The notes under the pieces: generated by a model | Told to the model about the DNA's origin: nothing | The model's database searches: none | The model's input: the letters and a program-made list of their open reading frames with translations, nothing else | In this document: in pieces, positions 24,476 through 35,797 of the stretch | How the letters are laid out: every line of letters begins with the position of its first letter | Position numbering within the stretch: the first letter of the stretch is position 1 | Origin: Myxococcota bacterium | GTDB taxonomy: Bacteria; Myxococcota_A; UBA796; UBA2385 | Length of the DNA stretch: 47,656 bases | Reading direction: 5' to 3' | Assembly (NCBI GenBank): GCA_023150805.1 | Contig: JAKLKF010000055.1 | Span: forward strand, 1 to 47,656 | Made by a program: the position numbers and the translations under genes

Positions 24476-27262
24476 TCAGGCCAGCGAGGGGTCGGCGGCG
24501 AGCAGGTCGGCCCGCTCGAGCAGGACGGGGTGCAGGCGTTCGGGCGCGATCCGGGCGGGGTGGAGGGGCACGTCGCCGAGCAGCGCGTCCCGGACCTGGC
24601 CCGTGGCGGCATCGTATCGTCGCACGCGCCGCTCCGAGGGCGCGGGCATCGCGGCCCAGGCCCCGGCCAGCTCGGCCGCCAGCGCGCGCGCCTGCTCCAG
24701 CGTGCGCGGACCCTGCAGCAGCAGCGGCGCCTTGCGCCCCGGCGGGATCAGCTCCAGGCGCGAGCGCACGGCGTGGCCCAGGGCGCCCTCCCGCTTGAGC
24801 GCGCGGGCCGGGCCCACCACGGGCGCCTCCTGCCGGTCGGTCCACGGGCCCACCCGCACGCGCACGACGCTGCTGGGGCCGTCCTCGGCCTTCCACCGGT
24901 GCAGCCCCGCCTCGCCGCGCAGCAGGCCCGTGGCGTAGGGCCCGCGGATCGCCAGCACGCAGGGCTCCTCGGCGTCCAGGGGCTCGCAGAGCCAGTCCAC
25001 GGCGAAGCCCTGCTGCCCGGCCCAGGCCTCCAGGCCGCGGGCCACCAGGTCGCGCGCGGCCGCGCCGGTGCCGCCGACCGGGCGCAGCTCCACCAGGGCG
25101 TCCCACAGGCCGGCGCGGCCCATGGTGACCAGCTCGCGCCGGGCGTCGACCAGGTGTTGCTCGAGCTGGACCAGGCGCTGGCCCAGGGTGGCCAGCTCGT
25201 CGCGGCTCTTGCAGGCGGCCAGGTCCGGCTCCAGCTCCCGGGCCCGCAGGGCCAGGCGATCCAGGCGCGCCAGCTCCCGCTCGGCCAGGTCCAGGTCGCG
25301 CAGGGCCTGGGCGGCGTGGTGGCCCTGCGTCCAGAAGTCCGGCTCCTGGCGCAGGGCGCGCAGGCGCGTGGCCTCCTGGCGCAGGAACGGCGCGCCCGCC
25401 TGCAGGGCCAGGTCCTCGGCCGCGCGCTGCGCCCGGGCCACGCCCTCGGCCAGGTCCTGGCGGGTCCAGCGCCGCCCCTCGACCTGGACCGGCCGCGCCT
25501 GGGCCCGCGCGGCGCGGCTCTCCTCGCTGTCCAGCACCCGGACCCGCGCCCGCCCGCCGGGCGCGTCGATCCGCAGGATCTGCCCGGGCTGCGCCCCCTG
25601 CTCCATCAGCGCCTGGGCCAGCGGCAGGACCAGGCTGTGCTGGATCTGCCGCTTGAGCGCCCGCGCGCCGAAGCGCTCGTCGTGGCCCTGGTCGATCGCC
25701 AGGTCCAGGGCGCTGTCGTCGACGTCCACCACCAGGCCCCGGTCGGTGATCCCCGGGTAGCGCAGCACCCGCGCCAGCTCCTGCCGGGCGACCGCGCGCA
25801 CCTGGTCCCGGCTCAGCGGGTGGAAGACCACCACCCGCCCGAAGCGGTTGAGCAGCTCGGGGCGGAAGTGGCGCGACAGCCCCTGCAGGATCGCGGCCTG
25901 GCGCTCGGCGGTGTCCGGCCCGCCCAGGAAGCCCAGGCGCTTGTCGCTGCCCTCGGCGCCGGCGTTGCTGGTGCAGATGACGATGGTGTTGCGGAAGTCG
26001 ACGGCCTCGCCCGAGGGCGGGGTCAGCCGGCCCTCGTCCAGCAGCGACAGCAGCAGGTCCCAGACGTTCTCGTGCGCCTTCTCCAGCTCGTCGAAGAGCA
26101 CGATCTGGAAGGGCTGGGCGCGCACCGGGTCGACCAGGGTGGCGGGGCGCTCGGGCTGGCGGGCGCTGCCCAGCAGCACCTCGGCGGCGTGGAAGTCCTT
26201 GAACTCGCCCAGGTCGAAGCGCAGCAGGCGGTCGGGGCTGCCGAAGAGGAAGGTCGCCAGCGCCCGGGCCAGCTCGGTCTTCCCCACGCCGGTGGGCCCG
26301 ACGAAGAGGAAGGTGCCCAGGGGGCGCTGGGGGTCCTGCAGGCCGGCCTTGAACAGCGTGATGCACTCGACGATGGCATCGACCGCCGCCTCCTGGCCGA
26401 CCACGCGGGCGGTGAACCACGCCCGGACGTCGGCGGTGCGCATCGTGGCCTGGCGGGACACGATGAAGGCCGGCAGCCCCGTGCGCGCGGCGAAGACCTG
26501 CTCGACGAAGGCGGGCGGCACGGCCGCGCCCGGCGGCAGCTCGCCGGCCCGGGCGGCGACCTGGGCCAGCAGCTCCAGGGCCGGGCCGGGCGGGTGCCGG
26601 TGGGGCAGGAAGCGGTGGGTCAGGTCGACCAGGGCCCGCCGGGTGGCCGGCTCCAGGCGCAGGCCGCGGGCGGCCGCGTCGGCGTCCAGGGTCTCGTCGA
26701 CCTGGGGCGCGGTGAGCGGGTGCAGCTCGACCCGCTCGAAGAGATCGACGAAACCTCGCTCCTTCTGCATCTGGCGCAGGATCGAGGGGGTGGCCTCGGC
26801 CAGCATCGCGATGGCGCGCTGCTCCAGCTCGGGCCGCAGGGCGTCGAGCATGTTGCTGTCGCTGCTGCTGCTGCGTCCGGCGGTGGGCAGGTTCCAGACG
26901 TCGCTCAGGTAGATCGCCGCCTTCTGCGCCTTGCTCGCGGAGATCACGGCGCGGAGCTTGGTCTGCCACTCGCCCAGGTAGCGGGTGCCGGCCAGCAGGG
27001 TGCTGGTGGACAGCTCGACCAGCCCCTGGACCGCCTTGCCGCCCGCGCCGTCGGCCAGGGCGCCGGCGAGCCCCTGGACGACCGCGGTCTTGCCCACCCC
27101 CGCGGGCCCCACCAGCAGCACGGAGCGGCCCGAGGAGAGCAGCGCGAGCACCCGCGCGATCTCGTCCTGGCGGAACCGGGGGCGCTGCAGCGCCCCCTGC
27201 CGGGCGGCAGCCAGGAGGTCCCGGCTCTCCCGGGCGAGCGCGTCGCTGTAGTCGGTGTCCAT
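24476..27262 (-). CDS. Clp-type AAA+ ATPase fused to a degenerate release factor 2-like domain
   Basis: This 928-residue protein has two AAA+ modules and a translation-factor tail. D1 has Walker A GPAGVGKT (52-59), but its Walker B strand reads AIYLSDVWNL without the DE pair. D2 is complete: GPTGVGKT (322-329), IVLFDELEKAH (387-397), sensor 1 TSNAG, Arg-finger region LLNRFGR and sensor 2 FGARALKRQI. There is no Clp N-domain. From about residue 612 the chain follows class I release factor RF2: EPDFW and AAQ near 641-652, a coiled coil, LVELRPVGGTGAAA (like the RF GxGGTE motif), RGPYATGLLRGEAGLHRWK (like GxxAYGWLRxExGVHR) and RRYDAATGQVRD (like RxYxxxxxRVxD). The peptide-release loop GAGGQHV is GALGHAV (826-832) and the SPF codon-reading tripeptide is missing. 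The gene leads a seven-gene minus-strand run. A ribosome-linked unfoldase is a reasonable guess. Confidence 0.85.
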   Translation of the reverse strand: MDTDYSDALARESRDLLAAARQGALQRPRFRQDEIARVLALLSSGRSVLLVGPAGVGKTAVVQGLAGALADGAGGKAVQGLVELSTSTLLAGTRYLGEWQTKLRAVISASKAQKAAIYLSDVWNLPTAGRSSSSDSNMLDALRPELEQRAIAMLAEATPSILRQMQKERGFVDLFERVELHPLTAPQVDETLDADAAARGLRLEPATRRALVDLTHRFLPHRHPPGPALELLAQVAARAGELPPGAAVPPAFVEQVFAARTGLPAFIVSRQATMRTADVRAWFTARVVGQEAAVDAIVECITLFKAGLQDPQRPLGTFLFVGPTGVGKTELARALATFLFGSPDRLLRFDLGEFKDFHAAEVLLGSARQPERPATLVDPVRAQPFQIVLFDELEKAHENVWDLLLSLLDEGRLTPPSGEAVDFRNTIVICTSNAGAEGSDKRLGFLGGPDTAERQAAILQGLSRHFRPELLNRFGRVVVFHPLSRDQVRAVARQELARVLRYPGITDRGLVVDVDDSALDLAIDQGHDERFGARALKRQIQHSLVLPLAQALMEQGAQPGQILRIDAPGGRARVRVLDSEESRAARAQARPVQVEGRRWTRQDLAEGVARAQRAAEDLALQAGAPFLRQEATRLRALRQEPDFWTQGHHAAQALRDLDLAERELARLDRLALRARELEPDLAACKSRDELATLGQRLVQLEQHLVDARRELVTMGRAGLWDALVELRPVGGTGAAARDLVARGLEAWAGQQGFAVDWLCEPLDAEEPCVLAIRGPYATGLLRGEAGLHRWKAEDGPSSVVRVRVGPWTDRQEAPVVGPARALKREGALGHAVRSRLELIPPGRKAPLLLQGPRTLEQARALAAELAGAWAAMPAPSERRVRRYDAATGQVRDALLGDVPLHPARIAPERLHPVLLERADLLAADPSLA

Positions 27263-27360
27263 CGGCGTCCCGGCCTGGGCGCGGGTCCTAACGGGTCGGC
27301 CCGCCGCCTGGGGGTCCGACCGGCTACGCTGCGCCCTTCCACCCAAGGGTCGGTGCTCCT

Positions 27361-29850
<2,490 letters not shown>

Positions 29851-29866
29851 GCCGCGCGGTCCGGCT

Positions 29867-30718
29867 TCAGGGCGCCGGGCAGGACGCGCGCAGCGCGCCC
29901 GGATCGCAGGGGCCGGGCGCGGAGGCGTGGTTCACCATCCGGCAGATGGCGTCGATGTAGATCTGCGACTGGGCGCAGGCGATGGGCGTGAGCGGGTCCG
30001 CCGGATCCAGGCGCGCCACGGCCGCCGCGATGGCCTGCGCCTGGGTGCCGTAGATCCCGTGCAGGTCCTCGTCGCAGTCGGGGTCCACGCCACCCGAGCA
30101 GCGGACGTGGGCGGGCCCGTGGTGGTGGCTGGCCTCGTGGACCAGCACGCTGGCCATCCAGGCCGGCGGCGCGTCCCAGGGGTCTCCGGTCGTGGGGATG
30201 TAGACCGTGCCGCCCTGGAAGCGGGCGCCGACCCCTTCCAGTCCCGGGTCGTAGGCCACCCGGTCCACGTGGTCCAGCACGTGTGCGTAGAGCAGGGCGC
30301 CCGCGGCGTCCGGGTCGCGGAAGCCCCCCCGGGTCGCCAGCTCGGCCAGCGCCTCCTGCCCCCATGCCGCGCCGTCGGGGTCCGCCAGCAGGGCGCCGAC
30401 GGTGCCGTAGTCGGCGGCCACCAGCGCCCAGGCGCCCATCAGGGTCAGCGACAGCGGATCCCCCCCGCCGGTCACCGGGCCCGGCGAGCCCCCGAAGCTC
30501 TCCCAGTCCACGCCCAGGTCCTCGGCCAGCCAGGTGGCGCAGCCCTCGGAGAGGGTCGTGGGCAGCCGGCCGTCCCGCAGTGTCGTCGAGGGGTGGTCCC
30601 CCTCGTCCAGGCCGCAGGCGGCGCGCGCCCGCCGCCAGGCCGTCGCGTCGGTCGGTCCCCGACAGCCGACCAGCGCCGCCGGGATCCCCAGGAGCCACAC
30701 CACGTCACCGCCACGCAT
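29867..30718 (-). CDS. Lipoprotein with metzincin-type zinc metalloprotease motif
   Basis: A 283-residue lipoprotein (MRGGDVVWLLGIPAALVGC, lipobox LVGC) carries HEASHHHGPAH at 194-204, an exact HExxHxxGxxH zinc-binding pattern as in metzincin proteases. Glu195 would be the catalytic base and His194, His198 and His204 the zinc ligands. A Met in CRMVNH near residue 266 could serve as the Met-turn. The rest matches no family I know; it has eight or so cysteines, some in pairs. The ATG at 30718 has GAGG six bases upstream. It converges with the FG-GAP gene, ending 16 bases from it. Proteolytic activity is inferred from the motif. Confidence 0.75.
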   Translation of the reverse strand: MRGGDVVWLLGIPAALVGCRGPTDATAWRRARAACGLDEGDHPSTTLRDGRLPTTLSEGCATWLAEDLGVDWESFGGSPGPVTGGGDPLSLTLMGAWALVAADYGTVGALLADPDGAAWGQEALAELATRGGFRDPDAAGALLYAHVLDHVDRVAYDPGLEGVGARFQGGTVYIPTTGDPWDAPPAWMASVLVHEASHHHGPAHVRCSGGVDPDCDEDLHGIYGTQAQAIAAAVARLDPADPLTPIACAQSQIYIDAICRMVNHASAPGPCDPGALRASCPAP

Positions 30719-30905
30719 CCACCACCTCGTCGGGCCCGTCCGTGGGCCGGGCGGGGCGCGAAGCAGGGGCTGTGCCGAGGCGGAGATCTCCTGCTGGTGC
30801 GGATCTGCGCGGCGCATGGGCCGCGGCGTGGCGGCCCGCTGGCGGGGGGGTGCCGGTCCGCCGGCAGGGGCCCCTTCGCGCTACGATGGGTGCGCGAGGT
30901 GCCCT

Positions 30906-31358
30906 GTGCCCGAGCCCGCCCCGACCGCCTCCCCCGAGGGCCTGCCCGCGCCCGATGCCCCTGCCGAGGACGCCTTCGTCGCCGGACTGGCGGACCGGGA
31001 CGACCTGGACGCGCTGGTGCGGGCCATCACCGCCGCCATGCAGGCCCGCAGGCCCCGCCTGGCCGCTCGGCTGGTCGGGCTGCTCGACGACCGGGTGGAG
31101 ATCGCGCCCGGCTCGGACCTGGACCGCGCCCGGCGGGCCGCTGCCCTGCTGCTGCTCGCGCGCGAGCCCGCGCTGTCCCAGCCCCTGGTCGACGACCTGG
31201 ACCAGGCCTGGCAGCTCGCCCGCCAGGCCCGGATGCGCCGGATCACCGCGCGGATGCGCGCGCGCGCCAGCGCCCTCCCCGAGAGCCTGCTGGTGTCGCC
31301 GGCTCCCTCCTCCCGGCGGGCGCCGCGCCTGACCGGCCGCGACCGGAGGGGCGGATGA
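30906..31358 (+). CDS. Hypothetical helical protein
   Basis: The GTG at 30906 has GAGG five to six bases upstream and gives 150 residues, mostly helical and rich in Ala, Arg and Leu (DDLDALVRAITAAMQARRP, RRITARMRARAS). There is no signal peptide or membrane span, so it is probably cytoplasmic. The PEBP gene starts on its stop codon (ATGA), so the pair is cotranscribed. No family is recognised. Confidence 0.7.
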   Translation: MPEPAPTASPEGLPAPDAPAEDAFVAGLADRDDLDALVRAITAAMQARRPRLAARLVGLLDDRVEIAPGSDLDRARRAAALLLLAREPALSQPLVDDLDQAWQLARQARMRRITARMRARASALPESLLVSPAPSSRRAPRLTGRDRRGG

Positions 31359-31888
31359 AGACCCTGGCCCTGCTCCTCCTCCTCCTCGCCACGCCCCCGG
31401 CCTCGGCCGGGCCGGAGCCCGCCGTGCTCACCCTGTCTTCCGTCGCCTTCGAGCCCGGGACCGAGATCCCCCGGGAGCACACCTGCCAGGGCGCCGACCA
31501 CAGCCCGCCCCTGGCCTGGTCGGACCTGCCTGCCGGCACGCAGAGCCTGGTGCTGATCGTCGACGACCCCGACGCGCCCGATCCCAAGGCCCCCAAGATG
31601 ACCTGGGTGCACTGGGTGCTCTACGACCTCCCGCCGTCCGCGACCGGCCTGACGGCGGCCGTGCGCGAGCTGCCGACCGGCACGCGCCAGGGGCGCAACT
31701 CCTGGAAGCGGCAGGGCTACGGCGGCCCCTGCCCGCCGATCGGGCGGCACCGCTACTTCCACAAGCTCTACGCGCTCGACGTGAAGCTGGGCGACCTGGG
31801 AGAGCCGGACGCGGCGACGGTCATGGCCGCGGCCCAGGGCCACATCCTGGGCCAGGTCGAGCTGGTGGGGACCTACCAGAAGCAGTAG
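31355..31888 (+). CDS. YbhB/YbcL-type PEBP (Raf kinase inhibitor-like) protein
   Basis: The 177-residue protein has a signal peptide (MKTLALLLLLLATPPASA) and the bacterial PEBP fold: FEPGTEIPREHTCQGADHSPPLAW, LVLIVDDPDAPDPK, WVHWVLYDLP, YGGPCPPIGRHRYFHKLYALD. The DPDAP and GPCPPIGRHRY motifs form the ligand pocket that binds phosphate or anion groups. GGAGGGG lies just before the ATG at 31355. Family members are periplasmic or cytosolic with unclear function. Confidence in the family is high. Confidence 0.93.
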   Translation: MKTLALLLLLLATPPASAGPEPAVLTLSSVAFEPGTEIPREHTCQGADHSPPLAWSDLPAGTQSLVLIVDDPDAPDPKAPKMTWVHWVLYDLPPSATGLTAAVRELPTGTRQGRNSWKRQGYGGPCPPIGRHRYFHKLYALDVKLGDLGEPDAATVMAAAQGHILGQVELVGTYQKQ

Positions 31889-31896
31889 CGGAGAGA

Positions 31897-31946
31897 CTAG
31901 CGTCGCTAGGAAAGGGGGGGGTGCGAGGACCCTAGCAATGCTAGGG
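31897..31946. repeat. Two CTAGC hairpins between convergent genes (possible bidirectional terminator)
   Basis: CTAGC-GTC-GCTAG (31897-31909) is followed by GAAAGGGGGGG, and CCCTAGC-AAT-GCTAGGG (31930-31946) has a 7-bp stem with a 3-base loop. The second contains the stop codon of the decarboxylase (31941-31943). A third copy of the core, CTAGC-ACC-GCTAG, lies within the decarboxylase gene at 32237-32249. They lie between convergent genes, as terminators would, but have no T tracts. Confidence 0.5.
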
Positions 31947-33221
31947 CCTGGGGTCCGCTCCTTCGCCCCAGAAGGCGGCGACCTGCTCGACGGTCTCGGC
32001 GGCCTTGAGCAGCTCGGCCCTTTCACCCCGCAGGCCGATCACGGCGGGGGCCTGGCGGCTGTTGTAGCGGGACCACATCGACAGCGTGTAGGCGCCGGCG
32101 TCGTGCACGGCGACCAGGTCCCCCGGCAGGATGGGCGGGAGCTGGGCCCCCTTGGCCAGCCGGTCGCCCGAGAAGCACAGGGGCCCCACCACGTCCCAGG
32201 GCATCCGGGGTCCCTGCTTGGGAATGCCGCGCGGGTCTAGCACCGCTAGCCTGTGGCGCCAGCGGTTCGGCGCGTAGGCGGCACGCACGAAGAGATCGGC
32301 CCCGACGTGCAGGACCGCGATGCGCCGGCCCCCGCTCTGCTTGACCGCCTCGACGCGGCTGAGGACCACCCCGGCCTGGGCGTGCAGGCTTCGGCCCATC
32401 TCGGTCACCACCCGGTGGGGTCCCTGAAAGAGGGCGGGCACCCGGTCGCGCAGCGCCTGGCCCCAGGCGGCGAAGTCCGGCGGCACCCCGTCGGCGTCGA
32501 CCGGCAGGCCCCCGCCCACGTCCAGCCAGTCGACCCGGCCCCCGGCGGCGCGCACCTCTCCGGCCAGCGAGGTGATGGCCTGTGCGCCCGCGACGAGCTG
32601 GTCCCGGCTGCAGCCCTGGGAGCCGACGTGGACGTGCAGGGCGGTCAGCCAAGGCCAGCGCTGGAAGGCCCGGATCACCCGGTCCCGCTCGGTGGCCAGC
32701 TCCACGCCGAACTTGCTGCCGGCCATCGCGGTGCTGGTCGCGGCGATGGCCCCCGGACCCACGTCGGGGTTGACCCGCAGGCCGACGGGGCCCGGCGGTC
32801 GCCCCCCGTCGAGCAGGCGGACCACCCGGTCCAGCTCCGCCAGGCTGTCCAGGTTGAGCAGCACCCCCCGATCCAGCGCCAGGCGCAGGTCGTCGAAGGT
32901 CTTGCAGGGCGAGTCGAAGACCACGCGCTGGGGGGGCAGCCGCCGCAGGGCCAGGAGCAGCTCGACCTTGCTGGCGGCCTCCAGGCCCACACCCTGGCGG
33001 GCCAGGTGGTCGAGCACGCCGCCGACCGGGTTGGCCTTGATCGCCACGGCGTGCAGCGCGTCGTCCGGCGCCGCCCGCCGCAGGTCGGCCAGCCGCGCGT
33101 CGACGGCGTCCAGGTCGTGCACCACGACGGCGGCGCCGCGGTCCCCGGCGGCCGGATCGGGGCAGAGCCAGCCGTGGGCGACCGCCAGCTCCACCGCCTG
33201 CCGCAGGCGCGCGGGCTGCAT
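31941..33221 (-). CDS. PLP-dependent decarboxylase, fold type III (diaminopimelate/carboxynorspermidine decarboxylase-like)
   Basis: The 426-residue enzyme has the alanine-racemase-type PLP barrel and C-terminal sandwich: AVAIKANPV with the PLP lysine, SPCKTFDDL, LHVHVGSQG, WLDVGGGLPV (phosphate loop), VTEMGRSLHAQAG, GPLCFSGDRLAKG holding the active-site Cys from the partner subunit, and GAYTLSMWSRYNSR near the end. This pattern is that of diaminopimelate, ornithine or carboxynorspermidine decarboxylases. Length fits DapA-pathway LysA, but the surroundings are not lysine genes, so a specialised substrate is possible. The ATG at 33221 comes five bases after the stop of the preceding gene. Confidence 0.88.
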   Translation of the reverse strand: MQPARLRQAVELAVAHGWLCPDPAAGDRGAAVVVHDLDAVDARLADLRRAAPDDALHAVAIKANPVGGVLDHLARQGVGLEAASKVELLLALRRLPPQRVVFDSPCKTFDDLRLALDRGVLLNLDSLAELDRVVRLLDGGRPPGPVGLRVNPDVGPGAIAATSTAMAGSKFGVELATERDRVIRAFQRWPWLTALHVHVGSQGCSRDQLVAGAQAITSLAGEVRAAGGRVDWLDVGGGLPVDADGVPPDFAAWGQALRDRVPALFQGPHRVVTEMGRSLHAQAGVVLSRVEAVKQSGGRRIAVLHVGADLFVRAAYAPNRWRHRLAVLDPRGIPKQGPRMPWDVVGPLCFSGDRLAKGAQLPPILPGDLVAVHDAGAYTLSMWSRYNSRQAPAVIGLRGERAELLKAAETVEQVAAFWGEGADPRP

Positions 33222-33226
33222 CGGGG

Positions 33227-34768
33227 TCAGCGGACGGGGGAGCGCAGGCGGAAGGCGCCCGGGGTGAAGCCCACGGTCAGCGCCAGGCCGGGGCGGAAGG
33301 CGCCCACCGTCGGCACCTCGTCCTCGGGGTCGCGCAGGTCGCCCTCCTCCACGCCCGGGGCCAGGCGCCCCACGCGGCGCAGCGTGCCGGCCAGGCCCAC
33401 GGCGAAGAGCGGCGAGAGCTCGACCTCGCCTCCCAGGTAGAAGCTCTGGAACAAGGTGAAGCGCACGCTGCCGCCGTTGACCGCCATCAGGCCCAGGCCC
33501 ACGGTCGGGGCGAAGCGCACCGGCGCGCTCACCAGGTAGTCGCGGCCCCCGCGCTCCAGGAAGGGGCTGAAGGCGGCGACCACCTCGCCGTCGAGGACGT
33601 CGGCGCTCACCCGCTCGACCGCCGCCGTGCCCGCGTCGTTGACCTCGCCCAGCTCGTAGCTGCGGTGGGCCGGCGAGGTGACGGCGACCCCCAGGCGGAT
33701 CGCGCCCAGGTAGCGGTCGACGACCTCGACCTCCTCGGCGGCGACCACGGCCCCCCCGGCCCGCGCGGTGAGCTGCACCGGACCGGCCTCGCGGGGCGCG
33801 AACAGGCGGCGGCTGACCGTGCGGCGCACCGCCCCGGCGGCGGGCAGGGGGGCGAGCAGCTCCTCCCCGGCGCTGTGGCCCAGGGCGTCGGCCAGCTCGA
33901 CCTGCACGCGGGCGTCGACGGGGTGGCGGACCGCGACCTCGATGTAGGTGCCGGTCGGCAGCGCGTGGGTGCCCTCGTCCAGCTCGGCGCCCCGCTCGTC
34001 GAAGCGACGGGTGCGGACGGTGCCCGCCTCGGCGTCCATGCAGACCAGGAAGGTCCGCTGCAGGGCCGCGGGGCGGGCCCCGGGGACGCACCACTCGGCG
34101 GCGGCCTCCTCCTGGACCTGGGCGGCCTCCGCCCGCTCGGCCTGGGACAGCCACACCGGCGCGGCCCGCCACTCCTTCTCGCGGGGGGCGCCCTCGATCT
34201 CTGCGCGCACGACCAGCTCGCCCTGGCCCGCGGCCATCCAGGCGTCGACCGCGGCGCGCGCCTCGCCGGGGAGCTGCAGCGTGCGGGTCGGCACGTCCAC
34301 CGCCGCCGGCAGCCAGCGCCCCCCGACGTAGATGCTGGCGGCGACCACGGCGCCCAGCTCGCCGCCCAGGAACAGGGCGCCGTCCTGGGCGATGATCACG
34401 GTGCCGGCGGGGTCCGCGGGGGCGACGGCCATGCGCAGGATCGTGGCGTCGCCGGGCGGCACCTGGTGGACGAAGTCGGCGGAGGCGCCCGGCGGCAGGG
34501 CGTAGAGCTGGCGGCAGTCGTCGAGGGTCTCGCCCAGCATGCCGGTACCGTCGGACAGCGGCACCACGCAGGACCAGCCGGCCAGCGAGCGCAGGGCGCC
34601 GCCGCGGCGCCCCAGCAGCCGCAGGGGGTCCTTGTGGGCCAGCACGACGCTGGGCAGGTCGACCTGGGCGGCGGTGCGACCCTCGACCCGCCCGATGGGG
34701 TGCGGATCGACCTGGAGGTCGACCACGAAGGCCAGGGCGGGCGCGGTGAGCAGGAGGGGCAGCAGCAT
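33227..34768 (-). CDS. Secreted protein of unknown function, possible C-terminal outer-membrane barrel
   Basis: A 513-residue protein with a signal peptide (MLLPLLLTAPALA) and no lipobox. The N-terminal 330 residues are mixed beta with repeats of VxLxLPG-type strands and two cysteines near WCVPGARP and FLVCMDAEAG. From about 340 there are paired strands (LGAIRLGVAVTSPAHRSYELG, APTVGLGLMAVNGGSVRFTLFQSFYLGG) ending FTPGAFRLRSPVR, which resemble a small barrel. No family recognised. It lies between the SGNH hydrolase and the decarboxylase genes in one minus-strand unit. Confidence 0.75.
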   Translation of the reverse strand: MLLPLLLTAPALAFVVDLQVDPHPIGRVEGRTAAQVDLPSVVLAHKDPLRLLGRRGGALRSLAGWSCVVPLSDGTGMLGETLDDCRQLYALPPGASADFVHQVPPGDATILRMAVAPADPAGTVIIAQDGALFLGGELGAVVAASIYVGGRWLPAAVDVPTRTLQLPGEARAAVDAWMAAGQGELVVRAEIEGAPREKEWRAAPVWLSQAERAEAAQVQEEAAAEWCVPGARPAALQRTFLVCMDAEAGTVRTRRFDERGAELDEGTHALPTGTYIEVAVRHPVDARVQVELADALGHSAGEELLAPLPAAGAVRRTVSRRLFAPREAGPVQLTARAGGAVVAAEEVEVVDRYLGAIRLGVAVTSPAHRSYELGEVNDAGTAAVERVSADVLDGEVVAAFSPFLERGGRDYLVSAPVRFAPTVGLGLMAVNGGSVRFTLFQSFYLGGEVELSPLFAVGLAGTLRRVGRLAPGVEEGDLRDPEDEVPTVGAFRPGLALTVGFTPGAFRLRSPVR

Positions 34769-34783
34769 GGGACCGGCCAGAGC

Positions 34784-35797
34784 CTACCGCACCGCCTCGG
34801 GCGCTGCGGAGCGGCGGGCGTCGAGGTCCACCAGGAAGGCGGCCAGGGCGGTCGCGACGACCCGGTTGCCCTCCGGACGCAGGTGGTTGTTGTCGATGAA
34901 CAGCTCGCTGCTGTGGCGGCCGTCCGCCGACAACACCGCGCAGGCGTCGAAGACGGGGTAGCCCTCGGGCAGGCTGCCCTCCCAGGCCATGCAGCCGACC
35001 GTGCCGTCGGGCTGCTGCACCGGGTAGCGCATGAAGATCACCTCGGTCCCCTGCTGCCGGGCGTAGCGGCCGATCAGGTCGTGGTTGCCCATGTCCGGGG
35101 AGGTCCGCAGGTCGCCTTGGGAGGGGTCCACCAGCCGGGTGCGGACCTCGTGGAGCTGCAAGGGCCAGGGCAGGGTCTCCCACGGCCGCAGCCCCGTCAG
35201 GCGCAGCGTGAGCTGGCCGAAGTAGTACACCCGGCTGTTCCACAGCGCCTCGCCCACGCCCTGCCCGGCCACCTTGCGCTCGACCAGCGGCCCGTCCTCC
35301 CGCGGGCTGTCCTTGGGCATGGCGTCGATGAGCAGGTAGTGCGGCTGGTAGGCCATCAGCCGCTTGCGCACCAGCCGGTAGATGTTCAGCGAGCGGTAGC
35401 CGGAGATGCCGGCGTTGAGCACCTCCCAGCCGTCGCCCAGCAGCTCCTCGGCCTGGTTGGGGAAGGCCTGGTCGGCGGGCACGCCGCCGCCGAAGGTCTG
35501 GCTGTCGCCCAGGGTGATCACCCGGCGCACGCCGGGCGGGGGGACCTGCTCGATGGGCTCGCGGCGTCGGAAGCCGTGGGCGTCGATGCCGGCGGTCGGG
35601 TCCGGCAGGTCCTTCCAGTACCAGTACAGGTCGGGGTCGTAGGCGAAGCCGTAGCCCATGTGCGCCTGCACCTCGTCCTCGGCCATCGAGGCGCGGCGCC
35701 CCACGGGGAACAGCAGGCGCAGGGCGCCCTCGGCCAGGAGCAGGGTGAGGATGGGGCCGACGACGATGGCGGCGAGCAGCTTGCGCCCGGGTCGCAT
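34784..35797 (-). CDS. SGNH/GDSL hydrolase family membrane-anchored protein
   Basis: The 337-residue protein begins with an uncleaved or signal-anchor helix (KLLAAIVVGPILTLLLAEGALRLL). The SGNH hydrolase pattern follows: VITLGDSQTFGGGV supplies the Ser nucleophile, VLNAGISGYRS the Gly, DAMPKD/SxN region the Asn, and SSELFIDNNHLRPEGNRVVA the C-terminal Asp-x-x-His pair. The fold acts on acyl or acetyl esters, often on polysaccharides. GGAGGG lies eight bases before the ATG at 35797. It is divergent from a ferritin-like and carbamoyltransferase operon; SGNH proteins of this type are often found beside such carbamoyltransferases. Confidence 0.88.
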   Translation of the reverse strand: MRPGRKLLAAIVVGPILTLLLAEGALRLLFPVGRRASMAEDEVQAHMGYGFAYDPDLYWYWKDLPDPTAGIDAHGFRRREPIEQVPPPGVRRVITLGDSQTFGGGVPADQAFPNQAEELLGDGWEVLNAGISGYRSLNIYRLVRKRLMAYQPHYLLIDAMPKDSPREDGPLVERKVAGQGVGEALWNSRVYYFGQLTLRLTGLRPWETLPWPLQLHEVRTRLVDPSQGDLRTSPDMGNHDLIGRYARQQGTEVIFMRYPVQQPDGTVGCMAWEGSLPEGYPVFDACAVLSADGRHSSELFIDNNHLRPEGNRVVATALAAFLVDLDARRSAAPEAVR

